DNA of 64,000 bases from contig JARFIW010001343.1 of the NCBI GenBank assembly GCA_036346225.1, positions 743,326-807,325 on the forward strand. The letters are read 5' to 3'. The position numbers were made by a program, and so were the translations under genes. A model generated the notes under the pieces. It worked only from the letters and a program-made list of their open reading frames with translations. It was not told where the DNA came from and did no database searches. Of the stretch, positions 60,201 to 64,000 are shown piece by piece (within the stretch, counting starts at the first letter, position 1; the number at the start of each line of letters is the position of its first letter). The DNA is from Platerodrilus igneus (taxonomy: Eukaryota; Arthropoda; Insecta; Coleoptera; Lycidae).

Positions 60201-63200
60201 CTTGACCAGACTTGACCAGTTAACTGACCAACTTGACTAACGACCAACCTAGCTTGACTGAGCTTGACCAGCTTGACTAGCTGACCAGCTTGACCAGCTG
60301 ACCAGCTTGACCAGCTTGACCATGAATATCTGACCAGCTTGGCTAACTTGACCAACCTTGACCAACTTGACCAACGACCAACTTGACTAACCTGACTAGC
60401 TTGACCAGCTTGACAGCTTGACTAGCTTGACCAGCTTGAACCAGCTTGACCAGCCTTGACCAGAACTGACCAGCTCACCAACCTTGACTAACTTGACCAA
60501 CCTGACCAACCTGACCAATTCTGACCAGCTTGACTAGCTTGACCAGCTTGACTAGCTTGACTAGCCTTGAATATCTGACCAGCTTGAACTGCATTGACAC
60601 CTTGACCAACCTTGACTAACTTGACCAACCTGACTAACCTGACACTTGACCAGCTGACCAGCTTGACCAGCTTGACCAGCCTTGACCAGCTTGACCAACC
60701 TGAATATAGACACTTGACCAGCTTGACCAGCTTGACCAACTTGACTAACCACAACGACTAACAAACCAACTTGACCAACTTGGACCACTTACAACTGACT
60801 AACCTGACCAGCTTGACCAGCTTGACTACTTGACCACTCGACCAGCTTAACGGCTTGACCAGCTACTAACCTTGACTAACTTGACCACATGACCACTGAC
60901 CAAACTTGACCAGCTTGACCAGCTTGACCAGCTTGACGCTGACAGCTTTGACCAGCTTGACGTTGACCAGCTTCCCAAACTTGAAACTTGACCAACCTTG
61001 ACCAACTTGACCACTTGACAGCTTGACCAGCTGACCAGCTTGACCAGCGAGCTTGACTAGCTTACCAGCTTGACAACGCCCAGCTTGACCAGCTTGACCA
61101 GCTTGACCTGACCAGCTTGACCAGCTGCTAGCTTGACCAACTTACCAACCTGACTAACCAACATGACCAACTTGACCAGCTTGACCAGGCTTGAAACCAG
61201 CTTGACCAGCTTGACCAACTGACCAACTTTTGACTAACTTGACCAGCTTGACTAACTTGACCCTTGACTAGCGACCAGCTTGACTAGCTTGACTAGCTTG
61301 ACCAGCTTGACCAGCTTGACTAGCTTGACCAGCTTGACCAGCTTGACCAGCCTTGACCAGCCTTGACAGCTTGACTAACTTGACCAGCTTCACCAGCCTG
61401 ACAACCGCAGCTTGACCAGCTTGACCAGCTTGACCACTTGACCAGCAAAGCTTGAAACCAACTAACCGACCAAAATTAACCAAACTGACCACTTGACCAT
61501 TTGACCTAGCTTGACCAGCTTGACCAGCTTGACTAGCTTGACCAGCTGACCAGCTTAACCAGCCTGACTACAGCTTGACCACTGAACTTGACCATGAACT
61601 TGACGCTTAACTTGACCAACTGACCAACCTTGACCAACTTGACCAACTGACTAACTTGACTAGCTTGACCAGCTTGACCAGCTTGACCAGCTTGACCAAC
61701 TGCCAACTGAAACTTGACCAACTGACCACTTAACCAACCTGATTAACTGACTAACTTGACCAGCTTGACCAGCTTGACCAGCTTGACCAGCTTGACCAGC
61801 TTGACCAGCTGACTAGCAATCTGACCAGCTGACCAACCTTGACAACTTGACCAACTTGACCAACATGACTTGAATACTTGACCAGCTTGACCAGCTTGAC
61901 AGCCACAGCTTGACAGCTTGACCTTGACCAGCTTGACTAACTGCAACATCTCGACCAGCCTGACCAGACTTGACCAACTTGACCAACCTGACCAACCGGA
62001 CCAATCTGACCACCCCGACCAACTTGACCAAGTTGACTAGCTTGACCAGCTTGACCAGCTTGACCAGCTTGACTAGCTTGACCAGCTTGACCGCTTGACC
62101 AGCTTCATGAATACTTGACCAGCTTGAACTTGACCAACTTGACCAACTTGACAACCTTGACCAACTTGACCAACTGACCAGCTTGACCAGCTGCCAGCTT
62201 GACCAGCTTGACCAGCTATCTGACCAGCTTGACCAGTTGACCAGCTTCACCAACCTGACCAACTTGACTAACCTACCAACCTGACTAACCTGACATGACC
62301 AGCTTGACCAGCCTGACTAGCTTGACCAGCTGACTAGCTTGACCAGCTTGAATACCTGACCAGCTTAACTTGACCAACTTGACCAACCTTGACTAACTTG
62401 CAACTGACCACTTGACCAGCTTGACAGCTTGACACCTGACCAGCTTGACTACTGACCAACTTGACCAGCTTGACCAACCTTGAAACTGACCAACCTTGAC
62501 CAGTTGACCAGCTTGACCAACCTTGACCAACCTTGACCAACCTGACCAACATGACCAACCTTGACCAACTGGACCACTTAACCAACCTGATTAACCTGAC
62601 CAGCTTGACCAGCTTGACCAGCTGACCAGCTGACCAGCTTAACCGCTTGACAGCTGACCAGACTCTACCACTTGACTAACTCTGACCAACTTGACCAACA
62701 TGACCAAATCTTGACCAGCTTGACTACTTGACCACTTGACAGCCTTGACAGCTTGACCAAGCTTGACCAGCTTGACTAGCTTGACTAGCTTGACCAGCTT
62801 GACCATGAAGTACATCTCGACCAGCTTGACTGACTTGACCAGCTACCAACTGACTGACCAACTTGACTAACCTGACCACTTGACCACTGACCAGCTTGAC
62901 CAGCTTGACAGCTTGACCAGCTTGACTAGCTTGACAGCTTCACCAGCTTGACCAACTTGCCAGCTTGACTAGCCTGACCAGCTTGCTAGCTGACCAGCTT
63001 GACAGTCTAACTTGACCAACTTAACCAACCTGACCAACTGACAACCTTGACCAGCTTGACCAGCTTGACCAAATGACTTGACCAGCTTGACAGCTTGACC
63101 AACTGACTAACCTGACCAACTTGACTAGCTTGACCACTGACTGCTTGACCAACTTGACCAGCTTGACTAACTTGACTCACTTGACCACTTGACAGCTTGA

Positions 63201-63775
63201 ACTTATAGCTTGACCAGGTTGACTAGCTTGACCAGCTTGACAGCTTGACCAGCTGACCAGTTGACTAGCTGACCAGCTTTGACAGTAAGCTTGACCAACT
63301 TGACCAACTTGGCCAACTTGACCAACTGACCAACTGACTAACTTGACTAACCTGACTAGCTTGACCAGCTTGACAGCTTGACCAGCCTTGACCAACGAAT
63401 ATCTCGACCAACCTTGACAGATTGACCAGCTTGACCAACTGACCAACCTGACAACTTGAAACTGACCAACTTGACAACTGGACCATCCTTAACTTTAACT
63501 TGAATTAACCTGAACCAGCTTGACAGCGACCAGCTTGACCAGCTCGACCAGCTTAACCGGCCTGACCAGCTTCACCAATTGACAACTTGACCAACTGACC
63601 AACATGACCAACTTGAATATCTTGACCAGCTTGACTAGCTTGACTAGCGACCTTGACCAGCTGACTGGCTTGACAGCTTGACAGCTTGACAGCTTGACCA
63701 GCTAACATCTCGACCAGCTTGACGATTGACCAGCTCAAACCTGACCAATTACAACTTGACAAAAGCTTGATAGTA

Positions 63776-64000
63776 AAGTTGAAAAGTTTAACTTTAACAG
63801 TTTGGGTCTTGACAAGCTCCAGTTAAAACAAACTTTCCCAGGTAAAAGCTGACAAAATTTTTCCCATTTCCAAATTTTAAAAAATTTTTTTTACTTTTAA
63901 AAACCGCAAAATTATTTTGCCCTTTAAACCCTTACGTTATAAAGGGGTTTTTGGGACCCGGCTTCCCAGCGCCCAAAGGGGGAAACCCTTGCCCTGCCCG
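63776..64000. other. Non-satellite, low-complexity end of window
   Basis: The array stops, and the sequence becomes homopolymer-rich (runs of T, A, G and C) with no match to any other part of the window and no open frame. It resembles low-quality bases at a contig or read end more than genomic sequence. Confidence 0.55.

Larger units (their letters stand above)
50545..63775. repeat. 9-bp satellite array 2
   Basis: About 13.2 kb of the same 9-mer family as array 1. 50545-about 54430 is mostly regular, with higher-order markers in the order seen in array 1 (ATCCCGAC 50611 and 51349; AACACGGC at about 51451; the marker run at 52263 matching 26086). From about 54440 rightward TTGACCAGC dominates and single-base indels are frequent, so register is lost every few units. 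Markers such as GAATATC still recur (55795, 57813, 59965, 60326, 63408). All long frames here are period artefacts. Confidence 0.95.

Noticed and set aside
50527..63762. Similar repeat frames (LVKLVK, GQAGQA, SSWSSW) in array 2
   Set aside because: Same period artefact. Leucine-rich or Gln/Gly-rich protein matches would be meaningless here.
22698..63775. CRISPR array
   Set aside because: The unit is 9 bp with no spacers, and the window is eukaryotic retrotransposon and satellite DNA.
1..64000. Segmental duplication of the whole LINE-plus-array unit as explanation for LINE A and LINE B
   Set aside because: The two LINEs have different divergence in different segments, carry different gypsy insertions, and stop at different points of the higher-order satellite. 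Separate insertions, with later exchange, fit better.

Overview
This is a eukaryotic, almost certainly arthropod (probably insect), repeat-only window. I see no single-copy host gene, tRNA, rRNA or bacterial-type gene. It is built from three components. (1) A 9-bp satellite (consensus TTGACTAGC, variants TTGACTAAC and TTGACCAGC) forms two large arrays, about 22.7-34.4 kb and 50.5-63.8 kb. (2) Two copies of one about 7.4-kb non-LTR retrotransposon (LINE A and LINE B, both minus strand) carry an ORF1 with CCHC knuckles and an ORF2 with APE-type endonuclease, reverse transcriptase, RNase H and a C-terminal zinc motif. This is the layout of the R1 group (R1/TRAS/SART/Waldo). (3) Three copies of one about 8.7-kb Ty3/gypsy LTR retrotransposon (G1 plus, G2 minus, G3 plus) have about 690-bp LTRs, gag and pol, and no env.

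Layout: 1-6981 is G1, entering from the left edge and ending with its 3' LTR inside the LINE A 3' UTR. 6982-22697 is LINE A, read right to left and split in its RT domain by G2 (10089-18767). 22698-34444 is satellite array 1, with higher-order repeats. 34445-50544 is LINE B, split in its 3' UTR by G3 (35157-43845). 50545-about 63775 is satellite array 2. The last about 225 bases are non-repetitive, low-complexity sequence that looks like a poor contig end.

The most interesting point is the relation of LINE to satellite. Every LINE end that can be seen (A 5' end, B 5' end, B 3' end) abuts the 9-bp satellite. Removing LINE B with a 4-bp ACTA duplication rejoins a higher-order unit in correct 9-bp register. 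This looks like an R1-group element that uses a 9-bp satellite as its target, comparable to TRAS/SART in telomeric (TTAGG)n and Waldo/Mino in microsatellites. The two LINE copies also supply each other's empty sites for the gypsy insertions, giving 4-bp target duplications CCCA (G2) and GCAC (G3).

Inferred order of events: satellite amplification, LINE insertion into it, then gypsy insertion into the LINEs. Almost every reading frame is broken by one-base indels, often in homopolymers. Parts of the arrays show coupled indels and CTAG-to-CCAG changes, so some decay may be consensus error and not biology. Long open frames across the satellite are artefacts of a 9-bp (three-codon) period.
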